Source: an uncultured Acetatifactor sp.
GTDB lineage: Bacteria > Bacillota > Clostridia > Lachnospirales > Lachnospiraceae
Direction: 5' to 3'
DNA length: 53,447 nt
Assembly: GCA_910587755.1 (NCBI GenBank)
Contig: CAJUNZ010000006.1
Span: 1-53,447 of the forward strand
The notes beneath the pieces are model-generated. The model was given only the letters and a program-made list of their open reading frames with translations. It was not told the origin of the DNA and searched no databases. A program made the position numbers and the translations under genes. Below are positions 16,861 to 24,552 of this stretch, in pieces (the stretch's first letter is position 1; every line of letters starts with the position of its first letter).

Positions 16861-16894
16861 GGCGTCTGGACAGCTTGACAGGACGCCCCTTTTG
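16861..16894 (+). terminator. Terminator overlapping the next promoter
   Basis: The arms GGCGTC (16861-16866) and GACGCC (16882-16887) are followed by CCTTTT. The -35 box of the ytrA-type promoter lies within the loop, so the end of one unit and the start of the next share bases. Confidence 0.65.
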
Positions 16895-16903
16895 TGCTAT
16901 AAG
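16875..16903 (+). promoter_or_regulatory. Promoter of the YtrA-type operon
   Basis: TTGACA at 16875-16880 and TATAAG at 16898-16903 have a 17-base spacer. The operator at 16902-16926 covers the start point, which fits repression by the product of the first gene. Confidence 0.8.
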
Positions 16904-16926
16904 TGTATTGAGATATCTAATACACT
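16902..16926. promoter_or_regulatory. YtrA-type operator AGTGTA-N13-TACACT
   Basis: AGTGTA (16902-16907) and TACACT (16921-16926) are separated by exactly 13 bases, and the symmetry extends to AGTGTATT/AATACACT. This matches the inverted repeat that I recall for Bacillus subtilis YtrA. It overlaps the -10 box and start point. Confidence 0.85.
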
Positions 16927-17044
16927 AAGTGTACCAAGCTGATTCATACGCCAGAGAGTAAATACGTTGGTGTCCAATTGTGCCGGCTCTCAGTGTTGGG
17001 GTATCAGAGCAACTTTCCCAGACAGCGGCTGCAAAGGGGGGACT

Positions 17045-17461
17045 ATGATTCTGCTTGACTATAGGGACAAACGACCCATCTATGAACAGGTGGTGGAAAA
17101 ATTAGAGAGGCTGATTGTCAGCGGGGGCCTGGAGCCACTTACCAGAATGCCCAGCGTCCGCAGCCTTGCCATGGAGCTGTCCGTGAATCCCAACACCATA
17201 CAGAGGGCCTATGCCCAGCTGGAACAGGACGGCTATTTATACACTGTCTCAGGGCGGGGCAGTTATGTGACGGCGGAAAATGAGTGGCGGGAGAATAAGC
17301 AGGGCAAGCTTCTGCGGGAGTGGCAGGAGCTGACGCTGCAGGCGCGGGAGGCCGGGATTACCCAGCCATGCCTTCAGGAGCAGCTGGAACGGCTGTACAG
17401 GGAGACGCCGGGGAACGGCGGAACCTGGAGAGCCGGGTGCCATGGGGAGGACGGAGCATGA
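17045..17461 (+). CDS. GntR-family transcriptional regulator, YtrA subfamily
   Basis: The 138-residue protein has an N-terminal winged helix (PIYEQVVEKLERLI, then PSVRSLAMELSVNPNTIQRA) and only a short helical C-terminus, as in the YtrA subfamily. It should repress its own operon through the operator at 16902-16926. The ATG at 17045 is preceded by AAGGGGGG. Its stop overlaps the start of the ABC ATPase gene (ATGA), so the two are translationally coupled. In B. subtilis this type of operon responds to cell-wall antibiotics; the signal here is unknown. Confidence 0.9.
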   Translation: MILLDYRDKRPIYEQVVEKLERLIVSGGLEPLTRMPSVRSLAMELSVNPNTIQRAYAQLEQDGYLYTVSGRGSYVTAENEWRENKQGKLLREWQELTLQAREAGITQPCLQEQLERLYRETPGNGGTWRAGCHGEDGA

Positions 17462-18360
17462 TCGAGATACAGAAGGTGAGCAAAAGCTTTGGCGCGGTGA
17501 AAGCCGTGGACGGTGTCAGCGCTGTCATTGAGGAAGGTCATGTCTACGGGCTCATCGGCACCAACGGTGCGGGCAAATCCACCCTGATGCGGCTGCTGGC
17601 AGGAGTGCTCGCGCCGGATGAAGGCATGGTAAAGGTGGACGGGGAGCCTGTCTACGACAATCCCCGGGCAAAGGAGAAGGTATTTTACATATCTGACGAT
17701 CAGTATTTTTTCAGAAGCGGCACACCCAGGGACATCATGCATCTCTACCGGACCTACTATCCTGGTTTCGACAGTGAGAAGTGGCAGGAGACCATGGATA
17801 AGTTTGGCCTGGACAGCCGCCGGAAGGTGAACACTTTCTCAAAAGGCATGAAAAAACAGCTCTCTGTCATCTGCGGTGTCTGTGCCAACACCAGATATCT
17901 GCTCTGTGACGAGACCTTTGACGGGCTGGACCCGGTGATGCGCCAGGCTGTGAAGGCCATTTTTATCAGGGAGATGGAGGAGAGAGGCCTGACCCCTGTG
18001 GTGGCCTCCCACAATCTGCGGGAACTGGAAGATGTCTGCGAGTCGGTGGGCCTGCTCCACAGAGGAGGGATCCTGTTTGAGAAGGATCTGGACGAGATGA
18101 AGATGGGGATCCACAGGGTGCAGTGTATTTTCCGGGAAAGGACCCTGCCCCGGCAGGTGAGGGAGAGTCTGGAGGTGCTGACCGTGGAGACCAGGGGAGC
18201 CCTTTACACGTTTACGGTCCGGGGATCCAGGGAGGATGTGGAGAGCTGCATGGAAGCTCTGGAACCTGTGTTCTATGAGCTGCTTCCCCTGTCCCTGGAG
18301 GAGATTTTTATCAGTGAAACGGAGGTGAAGGGCTATGACATCAAGGCGCTTATTTGTTAA
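17458..18360 (+). CDS. ABC transporter ATP-binding protein (YtrB/EcsA type)
   Basis: This 300-residue single ABC ATPase has Walker A GTNGAGKST (about 34-42), a signature-like FSKGMKKQLS in place of LSGGQ, and Walker B YLLCDETFDGLD. The last 90 residues are a C-terminal extension typical of ATPases that serve large membrane partners. The start at 17458 overlaps the regulator gene by four bases, and the permease gene starts inside its 3' end. It probably powers the permease encoded next in an export or envelope-stress system. Confidence 0.88.
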   Translation: MIEIQKVSKSFGAVKAVDGVSAVIEEGHVYGLIGTNGAGKSTLMRLLAGVLAPDEGMVKVDGEPVYDNPRAKEKVFYISDDQYFFRSGTPRDIMHLYRTYYPGFDSEKWQETMDKFGLDSRRKVNTFSKGMKKQLSVICGVCANTRYLLCDETFDGLDPVMRQAVKAIFIREMEERGLTPVVASHNLRELEDVCESVGLLHRGGILFEKDLDEMKMGIHRVQCIFRERTLPRQVRESLEVLTVETRGALYTFTVRGSREDVESCMEALEPVFYELLPLSLEEIFISETEVKGYDIKALIC

Positions 18361-20476
18361 TGCCATGGGGGAGGACCTGCGGCATAAAATATGGATGGCG
18401 GCCCTTTTCGTCCTGGGAAATTTCCTGGCGCTGCCGGTGGCCTGGCTGATGATGAGAAACAATCTGGAGAGCAGTGAAAGTCTGATCTTGGAGAAGCTGT
18501 ACCATGTTTTTGATTTTTTTACGGTGTATGTTATTGTGTTCGGCGGAATGACGGCGCTGCCGGGAGCTCTGATCACAGGGCTGGCCGGGTTTCGTTTCGT
18601 GTTCCACAAAAGGATGGTGGATCTCTACCACAGTCTGCCTGTAAAGCGCAGCACTCTCTATGGCGTCTGCTATGTGGACGGAATTCTGCTCTGGTTTGTG
18701 CCCTTTGTGGTGTGTATGCTGTCGGCCTGTGCTATGGGGGGGAGTTTTGTGTATTCTCTGGGAGGAATTCAGGCTCTTGGGCATATGCTGCAAAAGGCTC
18801 TGCTGAGTTTTCTGGTGCTGACGCTGGCCTATCTGCTGGTATACCACATGGTGCTGGTGGCGGTGATGCTCAGCGGGAACGCGCTGAATGCGCTGGTATC
18901 CTTAAGTCTTCTGGGGTTTGGAGCCGTATCGGTCTATGGGATGGCGCTGCTGTTTTTTTCCGTCTATATGGAGACTTTTCTTCAGAACAGTCATATGGAA
19001 CTGGTGGGGACCGCTTCGCCTCTGTTTTCTGTCTTTTACCTTCTCTACAGCTGGGGCACGGCAGATATTGGGGAAGGATTTTGGAAGCTGGTTCTGTTAA
19101 ATGGCGGGGTCACAGTCCTTCTGGGGCTGTGGGCCTGGCTGCTGTACCGCAGAAGGGCTTCCGATCTGGCGGAACAGGGGCTTGGCAGCAGATGGATGAG
19201 CGCCCTGCTGCGGGGAGGGGCCGGAATTCTTGCGGGCATGTGCGGATGGCAGCTGATGATTATGACCACCGTGGATGCCACAGCGTTAGGATGGGGGATC
19301 TTCGGGGCGGTATTGGCGGCGGTTGTGGTCTTCGGTGTCCTGGATGTGGTGTTTTGTATGGAGTTTCGGGCGTTTTTTGCCCATAAATTTCAGATGGGGA
19401 TCGCCGTGGCGGTGACGCTGCTGTGCTGCCTGGCTTTTTACGGGGACTGGCTGGGCTATGACTCCTACCTTCCTTCCAGGGATCAGGTGGCGGAACTGGC
19501 GCTGTACGATGTGGAGCTTTCCAACCGCTCCCAACAGTGGGCGGAAGCTGCCATGGAAAATATGAGCATCAGGGACAGGGAGAAAATCCACGCCTACCTG
19601 GAGGCGGCGGTGGCCAGAACCGGGATGTACCCCAAAGAGTATGAAGAAGAATATGTGCAGACAAAGGTGACACTGGAAAACGGCAGAAGCTACTACAGGA
19701 GTTATCCTGTCACACGGGAGGAGAAGGAGGTGCTCTGGGAGCTTTTCACCAGCAGGGAATATCTGGAGCAGGCCTATTGCATCAGTGAGGAAATGCTGAA
19801 ATTCTGCATTGAATTCAGCCTTGGCAGAATGGGGAGGCATACCAGTACGGATGTAAAGTGGGAAGACTTGCTGCGCATTGTCCGGGCCTACAATGAGGAT
19901 GTTCTGGGGGATCCCCAAATGGTGCTGGAAGGCCGGGGACGGCTGCTGACCCAGGTGCGTCTTTCCTTCTGGCAGAAGGGGAAGGGCTATACGGCCTATC
20001 TGGATGTGTATGAGGGCATGTCCCGCACGGCGGAGGCACTGAGGCAGGCAGGTTTCAGGGACTGGGTGGACGTGGAGGAGGAGGCCCAGGTGCAGGCGGT
20101 GCTTCTGCCCCTGGGATACAGTGTGGGGGTGTCCGCCACCCCGGAGGAGATGATTGAGCTGGCAAGGCGCAGGTACGGCGTGCCGGATTCCGCCTCCAAT
20201 CTGTCTGCTTCAGGCCAGGACGCCGTGGGATCCTGGGAACAGGCGGAAGGGAACAGCAACCAGGAAGAGAAGCTGCCGGTTATGTATGTCACTGACAGGG
20301 GGGAAGTGGAGGAGCTTCTGAAGGTTATCAGCTATATGTCCCCCTATGGCAGCAGCATATTCCAGGGCGGCTGCGAGGGCATTGAGATTCTGGGAACGGA
20401 CGGAGAGAGCCATACCTGCTATATTCTGGAGGGTATGCTGCCGGAGAAGTTTGTGGTGAGATTTGGAGATCTCTGA
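18335..20476 (+). CDS. ABC transporter permease with large C-terminal soluble domain
   Basis: The 713-residue protein has about seven or eight membrane segments in residues 15-375 and then a soluble part of about 340 residues. The start at ATG 18335 has a GGAGGTG site and lies 26 bases inside the ATPase gene. The soluble domain, rich in charged residues and Tyr, is not one I recognise. Together with the YtrA-type repressor and ATPase it makes a three-gene unit. The substrate is unknown; a role in resistance to membrane- or wall-active compounds is inferred from the regulator type. Confidence 0.8.
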   Translation: MTSRRLFVNAMGEDLRHKIWMAALFVLGNFLALPVAWLMMRNNLESSESLILEKLYHVFDFFTVYVIVFGGMTALPGALITGLAGFRFVFHKRMVDLYHSLPVKRSTLYGVCYVDGILLWFVPFVVCMLSACAMGGSFVYSLGGIQALGHMLQKALLSFLVLTLAYLLVYHMVLVAVMLSGNALNALVSLSLLGFGAVSVYGMALLFFSVYMETFLQNSHMELVGTASPLFSVFYLLYSWGTADIGEGFWKLVLLNGGVTVLLGLWAWLLYRRRASDLAEQGLGSRWMSALLRGGAGILAGMCGWQLMIMTTVDATALGWGIFGAVLAAVVVFGVLDVVFCMEFRAFFAHKFQMGIAVAVTLLCCLAFYGDWLGYDSYLPSRDQVAELALYDVELSNRSQQWAEAAMENMSIRDREKIHAYLEAAVARTGMYPKEYEEEYVQTKVTLENGRSYYRSYPVTREEKEVLWELFTSREYLEQAYCISEEMLKFCIEFSLGRMGRHTSTDVKWEDLLRIVRAYNEDVLGDPQMVLEGRGRLLTQVRLSFWQKGKGYTAYLDVYEGMSRTAEALRQAGFRDWVDVEEEAQVQAVLLPLGYSVGVSATPEEMIELARRRYGVPDSASNLSASGQDAVGSWEQAEGNSNQEEKLPVMYVTDRGEVEELLKVISYMSPYGSSIFQGGCEGIEILGTDGESHTCYILEGMLPEKFVVRFGDL

Positions 20477-20503
20477 TATGATTAGGGAAAATATTTGCAA
20501 AAA

Positions 20504-20529
20504 AGCCCTCGGAGCGGTATCCGGGGGCT
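20504..20529 (-). terminator. Rho-independent terminator of the DUF975 gene
   Basis: Read on the minus strand, a 10-base stem with one G-T pair (AGCCCCCGGA and TCCGAGGGCT) around a 6-base loop is followed by TTTTTTGC. It starts four bases after the stop codon of the DUF975 gene and may also slow transcripts arriving from the permease gene. Confidence 0.8.
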
Positions 20530-20532
20530 AAT

Positions 20533-21300
20533 TTATGGGGTTTCGGTATCCCTGGGATTCATCAGATCCAGGAAAAAGCAGGTGTAGGTCATCTGCATAT
20601 AGGGGTTGAGCCACAGAAATCCGATGCCGAAACTGAGAACACACAAAAGCATCAGAGGGAGGAAGCTCAGCTCCAGCCTAAAAAGCCTTCTCTTGTGCCC
20701 CTTCATCATGCGCCAGCAGAGGGAGAGGGTTTTCCCTCCCGGGTTCTGGGGGAAGTCCAGCATCAGATAGAAGGACATGGAGATGCCCAGGGAGACAGGA
20801 AGATAGAGGCACAGGCCCAGGCCGCAGGCCAGAAAGGCGTACCCGATCCATTTCACGTCCCCGGTGTTTAAATAGTTCTGGGCCAGGTACTGTCCCGGCC
20901 ACAGGCATACAGCCTGCAGGAGCACCATGGCGGCGGTGATCAGGAGTGTCTTTTTGGATTCTCCCTGATAGCCGTAGAACAGGTTCCCTATGCTGAAAGG
21001 CTGGCCGCAGGCCATGTTCAGAAAGTACAGGGCGATCCCGGCGTTCATCACCCCCAGGAGGATGGTGGCCAGGAGCAGCAGCGCGTCAAAGACAAAAGAC
21101 AGCGCAGTGACCGTGTTCAGGGAGCCTGTCATGGAGTAGACTGTGCTCATGGTGGCGCCTGCCACACTGCTGATGGACAGCCGCAGAATTCCGCTCATAA
21201 GGGCACTCAGCAGAAGGATAAGAACTGCGCCTCCGTACTTTCCCTCCAGTTTGTCCTTGGCGGTATTTTTCAGCTCATAGATTTTTTTATACTGTTTCAT
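20533..21300 (-). CDS. DUF975 family membrane protein
   Basis: The 255-residue protein begins MKQYKKIYELKNTAKDKLEG and continues with a hydrophobic segment, a start typical of DUF975. It has five or six membrane helices. The start at 21300 has GGAGA upstream; an in-frame ATG 60 bases earlier has none. The function of DUF975 is unknown. A good terminator follows. Two further minus-strand genes of unknown function lie upstream but are separated by about 100 bases. Confidence 0.75.
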   Translation of the reverse strand: MKQYKKIYELKNTAKDKLEGKYGGAVLILLLSALMSGILRLSISSVAGATMSTVYSMTGSLNTVTALSFVFDALLLLATILLGVMNAGIALYFLNMACGQPFSIGNLFYGYQGESKKTLLITAAMVLLQAVCLWPGQYLAQNYLNTGDVKWIGYAFLACGLGLCLYLPVSLGISMSFYLMLDFPQNPGGKTLSLCWRMMKGHKRRLFRLELSFLPLMLLCVLSFGIGFLWLNPYMQMTYTCFFLDLMNPRDTETP

Positions 21301-21399
21301 GTTTCGGTTCTCCGCAAGAGGTATGCCCGGGCCCTGTAACTGATGCAGCCTGCTTAACACAGCTTATGGAAAACCGTATCAGTTTCTGGTGACGTTCCC

Positions 21400-21942
21400 T
21401 TATACCGCATAGTCAAGATTCATGCCCACATACTTCATTTTGTCAGAATTCTTTAAATCCTGCTGATAAGGATTGTCCTCGTTGTAATACTTGATTTGAG
21501 TGTGGGTGGTTCCGCCGGATACATAGCTGCGTCCGCATTCCGGGCAGACGCCGGTGTGGATGGAAACCGAGGCCGAGACCACCTTTCCGTTGTCCTTGGC
21601 TGCTTTTTTGTAAGCGTTGGACACATGCTCCTGCTCGTGAGCCCGCACTGCAGAGGCGGCGTTCTCCGGGGACACATGCTGGGGGCTTTTAAAGGAGACC
21701 ATCTCGTTGGAGCCGTCCTTGTACTTCCGGTTCTTGCAGGTCTTGCACTCTTCCGCCGGATCCTGGATCCCGCCCTTTTTCTTTTGGTCTTCCTCATCTC
21801 CGAAAACTTTCCTGCCATCTGCAGTCTCCTGGCCCGGCAGTACATCTGTCCCGGTATACCCTGCCCTGGCCGGGGAGGCTGTCCGGGTTCCCATGCTGCC
21901 GTACCATGCCGAGCTGTCATTTCCGATTGGGGATAACATCAT
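21400..21942 (-). CDS. SprA-like putative metallopeptidase (HEQEH) with Cys pairs
   Basis: The 180-residue protein contains AVRAHEQEHVSNAY, a HExxH zinc-peptidase motif as in the SprA-related (CJM1_0395) family. It also has two CxxC pairs (CKTCKN and CPECGRSY) that could bind a structural zinc. The first 80 residues are low-complexity, and there is no signal peptide. The start has a GGAGG site eight bases upstream. A DUF4190-like gene precedes it by 36 bases on the same strand. Family members are found widely in clostridia without known substrates. Confidence 0.65.
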   Translation of the reverse strand: MMLSPIGNDSSAWYGSMGTRTASPARAGYTGTDVLPGQETADGRKVFGDEEDQKKKGGIQDPAEECKTCKNRKYKDGSNEMVSFKSPQHVSPENAASAVRAHEQEHVSNAYKKAAKDNGKVVSASVSIHTGVCPECGRSYVSGGTTHTQIKYYNEDNPYQQDLKNSDKMKYVGMNLDYAV

Positions 21943-21978
21943 CGCTGTAACCTCCTGTATTCTGTTTTCTTCATAATT

Positions 21979-22431
21979 TTATTCTTCAATAGAGAATCCA
22001 TAAACCGTTTCCATGAATTCCCGGAAGTCCATGCCGTACACCTGCTCCGTCATCCTGTCGAACCTGCCCTGAAAGGCTTCGTTTTTCATCAGCGAAGGCA
22101 GCATTGCCAGGGAGTAGATCAGCAGGGCGCCGGCACAGACCAGGCCCACCCAGGAACACACCTGCCCCAGAAGGCAGGTGGAATTTACGGGCTTTCCCTG
22201 TCTGCGGGCAAGATGGGCAAAGATAAGGCCCAGGGCGCCCAGGGGCAGAGAGATTACCACGGCGCAGCAGGTGGTGACGGAGACAATACCGCACACCAGG
22301 GCGGCGGTGGAAAAGGCCTGCCCCTGGGGCTTGTGTACGGGCTGGTTGTAATAGCTGCTGTTGGAAGCGTTGCTGTTCCACCTGTCCCACTGTCCGTTGT
22401 CCTTGTCTGGTCTGTCTGATCCGTAATTCAT
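21979..22431 (-). CDS. DUF4190-like membrane protein
   Basis: The 150-residue protein has a polar Asn/Ser/Gln-rich N-terminus. Two membrane helices follow: one from about residue 42 with the small-residue pattern ALVCGIVSVTTCCAVVISLP and one near residue 92. Between them is a GLIFAHLARRQG loop typical of DUF4190. It is the first gene of the small minus-strand unit with the SprA-like gene. Its function is unknown. Confidence 0.65.
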   Translation of the reverse strand: MNYGSDRPDKDNGQWDRWNSNASNSSYYNQPVHKPQGQAFSTAALVCGIVSVTTCCAVVISLPLGALGLIFAHLARRQGKPVNSTCLLGQVCSWVGLVCAGALLIYSLAMLPSLMKNEAFQGRFDRMTEQVYGMDFREFMETVYGFSIEE

Positions 22432-22494
22432 GTCTCCTGCTCCTTGCCGGCACTTTTATGGATGCTCTAAAGAATTTTCTTAGTATATGCCCCT

Positions 22495-22523
22495 ATTATA
22501 GCAGTAATGCCCAGGGTTTTCCA
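22495..22523 (-). promoter_or_regulatory. Promoter of the minus-strand DUF4190-like gene
   Basis: On the minus strand a perfect TATAAT (22495-22500) lies 17 bases after a weak TGGAAA (22518-22523). It would start transcription about 60 bases before the gene. Confidence 0.6.
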
Positions 22524-22620
22524 GCCCTTTTTCACGGTTGCAGAAGGAAAAAACACAGAGGGCCAAAGAGGGCGTCCGTCTTGACTATAGGGTAAACCGT
22601 TCCAGGCAGGGAGCTGAGTG

Positions 22621-22649
22621 TTGAATCCATGGGTAAAATCTGGTATAAT
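22621..22649 (+). promoter_or_regulatory. Promoter of the sialidase-like gene
   Basis: TTGAAT at 22621-22626 and TATAAT at 22644-22649 are 17 bases apart. The start codon follows about 70 bases after the predicted start point. Confidence 0.75.
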
Positions 22650-22726
22650 GGCTGAGGATTTATACTGCGTCTTTTATAAAGTTAATTCTTAAGTTCCTAA
22701 AAGGTTTTTCAGGGGAGGGGAGTGGG

Positions 22727-24511
22727 ATGAACGATAAACTTCCATATTACTGCGGGGAACGCCGGCCCAACTGTGACTACCACCACGGCCAGCTGCCCCC
22801 TGTGCGGGGGGCGGGCTGCTATCAGGTGACCCGGGCCAACCGCACCCATCCGGAATGGGACGACGGCACAGGGGACACCTACAAGCACGGGGCGGATCTG
22901 GCATACTGGAAGGGGAGCTTTTACCTGCACTATTTTACCAACCCGGTGAGCGAGCACACAGGGCGGGGTCAGAGCGTCCTGGCCTCCTCCCGGGACGGCA
23001 TGCACTGGAAGGATTTCCAGGTGGCCTTTCCGCCTTACCGGATCCCGGCATGCACGGTGACGGATTATAAGGGAAACACCACCACATTCACCGGGGATAC
23101 CTATGCCTTTATCCACCAGCGGGTGGGGTTTTACCGCACCTCCACGGACAGGCTGCTTCTGCTTGGGTTTTACGGGTGGTCCCCCCAACCCTGGGTGAAC
23201 AACTGGGACAACTTCGGGGTGGGCAGGGTGGTGCGGGAGCTGTATCCTGAGGGGAATATGGGGCCTGTATTTTTTATCCGGCCCTGCTGGCAGGGGGGAT
23301 GGTCCAGGGAACAGCTTCTCTATCCGCTGTACACGGAGGCGGAGGAGAGTTTTGCAGCCTGCTGTGAGGAACTTCTGGCGGATCCCCTTGCCACCCAGCA
23401 GTGGGCGGAGGAGAATGGGGACAGGGACGAACTGATCCGCATCAAGCATGAGCCGGATGGCTCCACCAATCAGGCTTTCTGCTGGTATCATATCAATCAG
23501 GAAACTGTGATAGGCCTCTGGAAACATGCCCGCTGTGCCCGCAGCGACGACGGGGGCGGGACCTGGAGTTCTGTGCAGGAGTCCCCTTCCCTGGTGATGA
23601 GCGGGCAGAAGGTCTGGGCTCAGAGGACGGCGGACGGCAGGTTTGCCATGTTCTATGATCCTACCCTGGAGTCCACCCATCGCTGGCCCCTGTGCGTTAC
23701 CCTGTCGGAGGACGGCATTGCATACAGAGATATGCTCCTGGTACACGGGGAGGTGCCGCCCATGCGCTTCGGCGGTTTCTGGAAGGATTTCGGCCCTCAG
23801 TACATGCGGGGTATCCAGGAGGGAATGGAGCGCCCCCTGGACGCGGTGTGGGTGGCCTACACGGTGAACAAGGAGGATGTGTGGGTGGCCAGGCTGCCCC
23901 TCCCTGTCACGGGCAGGGAGGAGCGGCAGGTGCTGGAGGGCGGATTTGAAGAGTTCACGGTATACTCCCCCTGCTGGGCTCCGGTGACGGTGACAGAGCT
24001 TCCCTCCCTGCGCCTGGAGGATTTTGACCGCTATGATTACGCCAGGGCAGAGCGGGTTTTGAGGGAGTCCCGGCGGCAGCGGGTGGTTTTTGCCGTGACG
24101 CCGGGCCAGGAGGATCATGGAAGCCTTTACTGCGAACTGCAGGACCCCCGGGGCCAGACGGCGGTGCGTCTGGTGTTTCGCAGAGACGGCATGCTCTGTG
24201 TGCGCACCACGGCCCTGGTGGGGGTGTGCGGATACAGGGCGGGGGAGAGTGTGGAGCTGGAACTGGAAGCCTGCTGTCCCTGCCATGAGTTTACCTTAAG
24301 CGTCAACGGCGTGGAGCGGGGAAAGTACCGGTTTATGACGGCGGTGTCCAGTATATCCCGCTTTGTGCTTCGCACCGGCGCCCCCAGGTCCGGGCCCACC
24401 AGGGAGACAGAGCCCTGGGAGGAGGCCGGGGCGGCGCTGCCTCTGGCGGATGAGAAGGATGAGGCGGCGGTGTTTGACCTGACGAAATTCCATGTGGAGA
24501 GTGAGTTATAA
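22727..24511 (+). CDS. Sialidase-like beta-propeller protein (putative glycoside hydrolase)
   Basis: The 594-residue protein has no signal peptide. It shows repeats of the type SSRDGMHWKDF and SDDGGGTWSS; the latter is an Asp-box as found in sialidase-like six-blade propellers. The last 170 residues look like a separate beta-sandwich. The ATG at 22727 has a strong GGGGAGGGG site. It could be a cytoplasmic glycosidase acting on imported oligosaccharides, but no sugar genes are near and I cannot place it in a GH family. The tex gene follows 41 bases later. Confidence 0.6.
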   Translation: MNDKLPYYCGERRPNCDYHHGQLPPVRGAGCYQVTRANRTHPEWDDGTGDTYKHGADLAYWKGSFYLHYFTNPVSEHTGRGQSVLASSRDGMHWKDFQVAFPPYRIPACTVTDYKGNTTTFTGDTYAFIHQRVGFYRTSTDRLLLLGFYGWSPQPWVNNWDNFGVGRVVRELYPEGNMGPVFFIRPCWQGGWSREQLLYPLYTEAEESFAACCEELLADPLATQQWAEENGDRDELIRIKHEPDGSTNQAFCWYHINQETVIGLWKHARCARSDDGGGTWSSVQESPSLVMSGQKVWAQRTADGRFAMFYDPTLESTHRWPLCVTLSEDGIAYRDMLLVHGEVPPMRFGGFWKDFGPQYMRGIQEGMERPLDAVWVAYTVNKEDVWVARLPLPVTGREERQVLEGGFEEFTVYSPCWAPVTVTELPSLRLEDFDRYDYARAERVLRESRRQRVVFAVTPGQEDHGSLYCELQDPRGQTAVRLVFRRDGMLCVRTTALVGVCGYRAGESVELELEACCPCHEFTLSVNGVERGKYRFMTAVSSISRFVLRTGAPRSGPTRETEPWEEAGAALPLADEKDEAAVFDLTKFHVESEL

Positions 24512-24552
24512 ATATAGAGAGTGATAGATAGAAGGAAGGCTTGGAAGACATT

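Noticed and set aside
22709..24286. Minus-strand frame of 525 codons across the sialidase-like gene
   Set aside because: Pro/His/Arg-rich composition and no start signals; a shadow.
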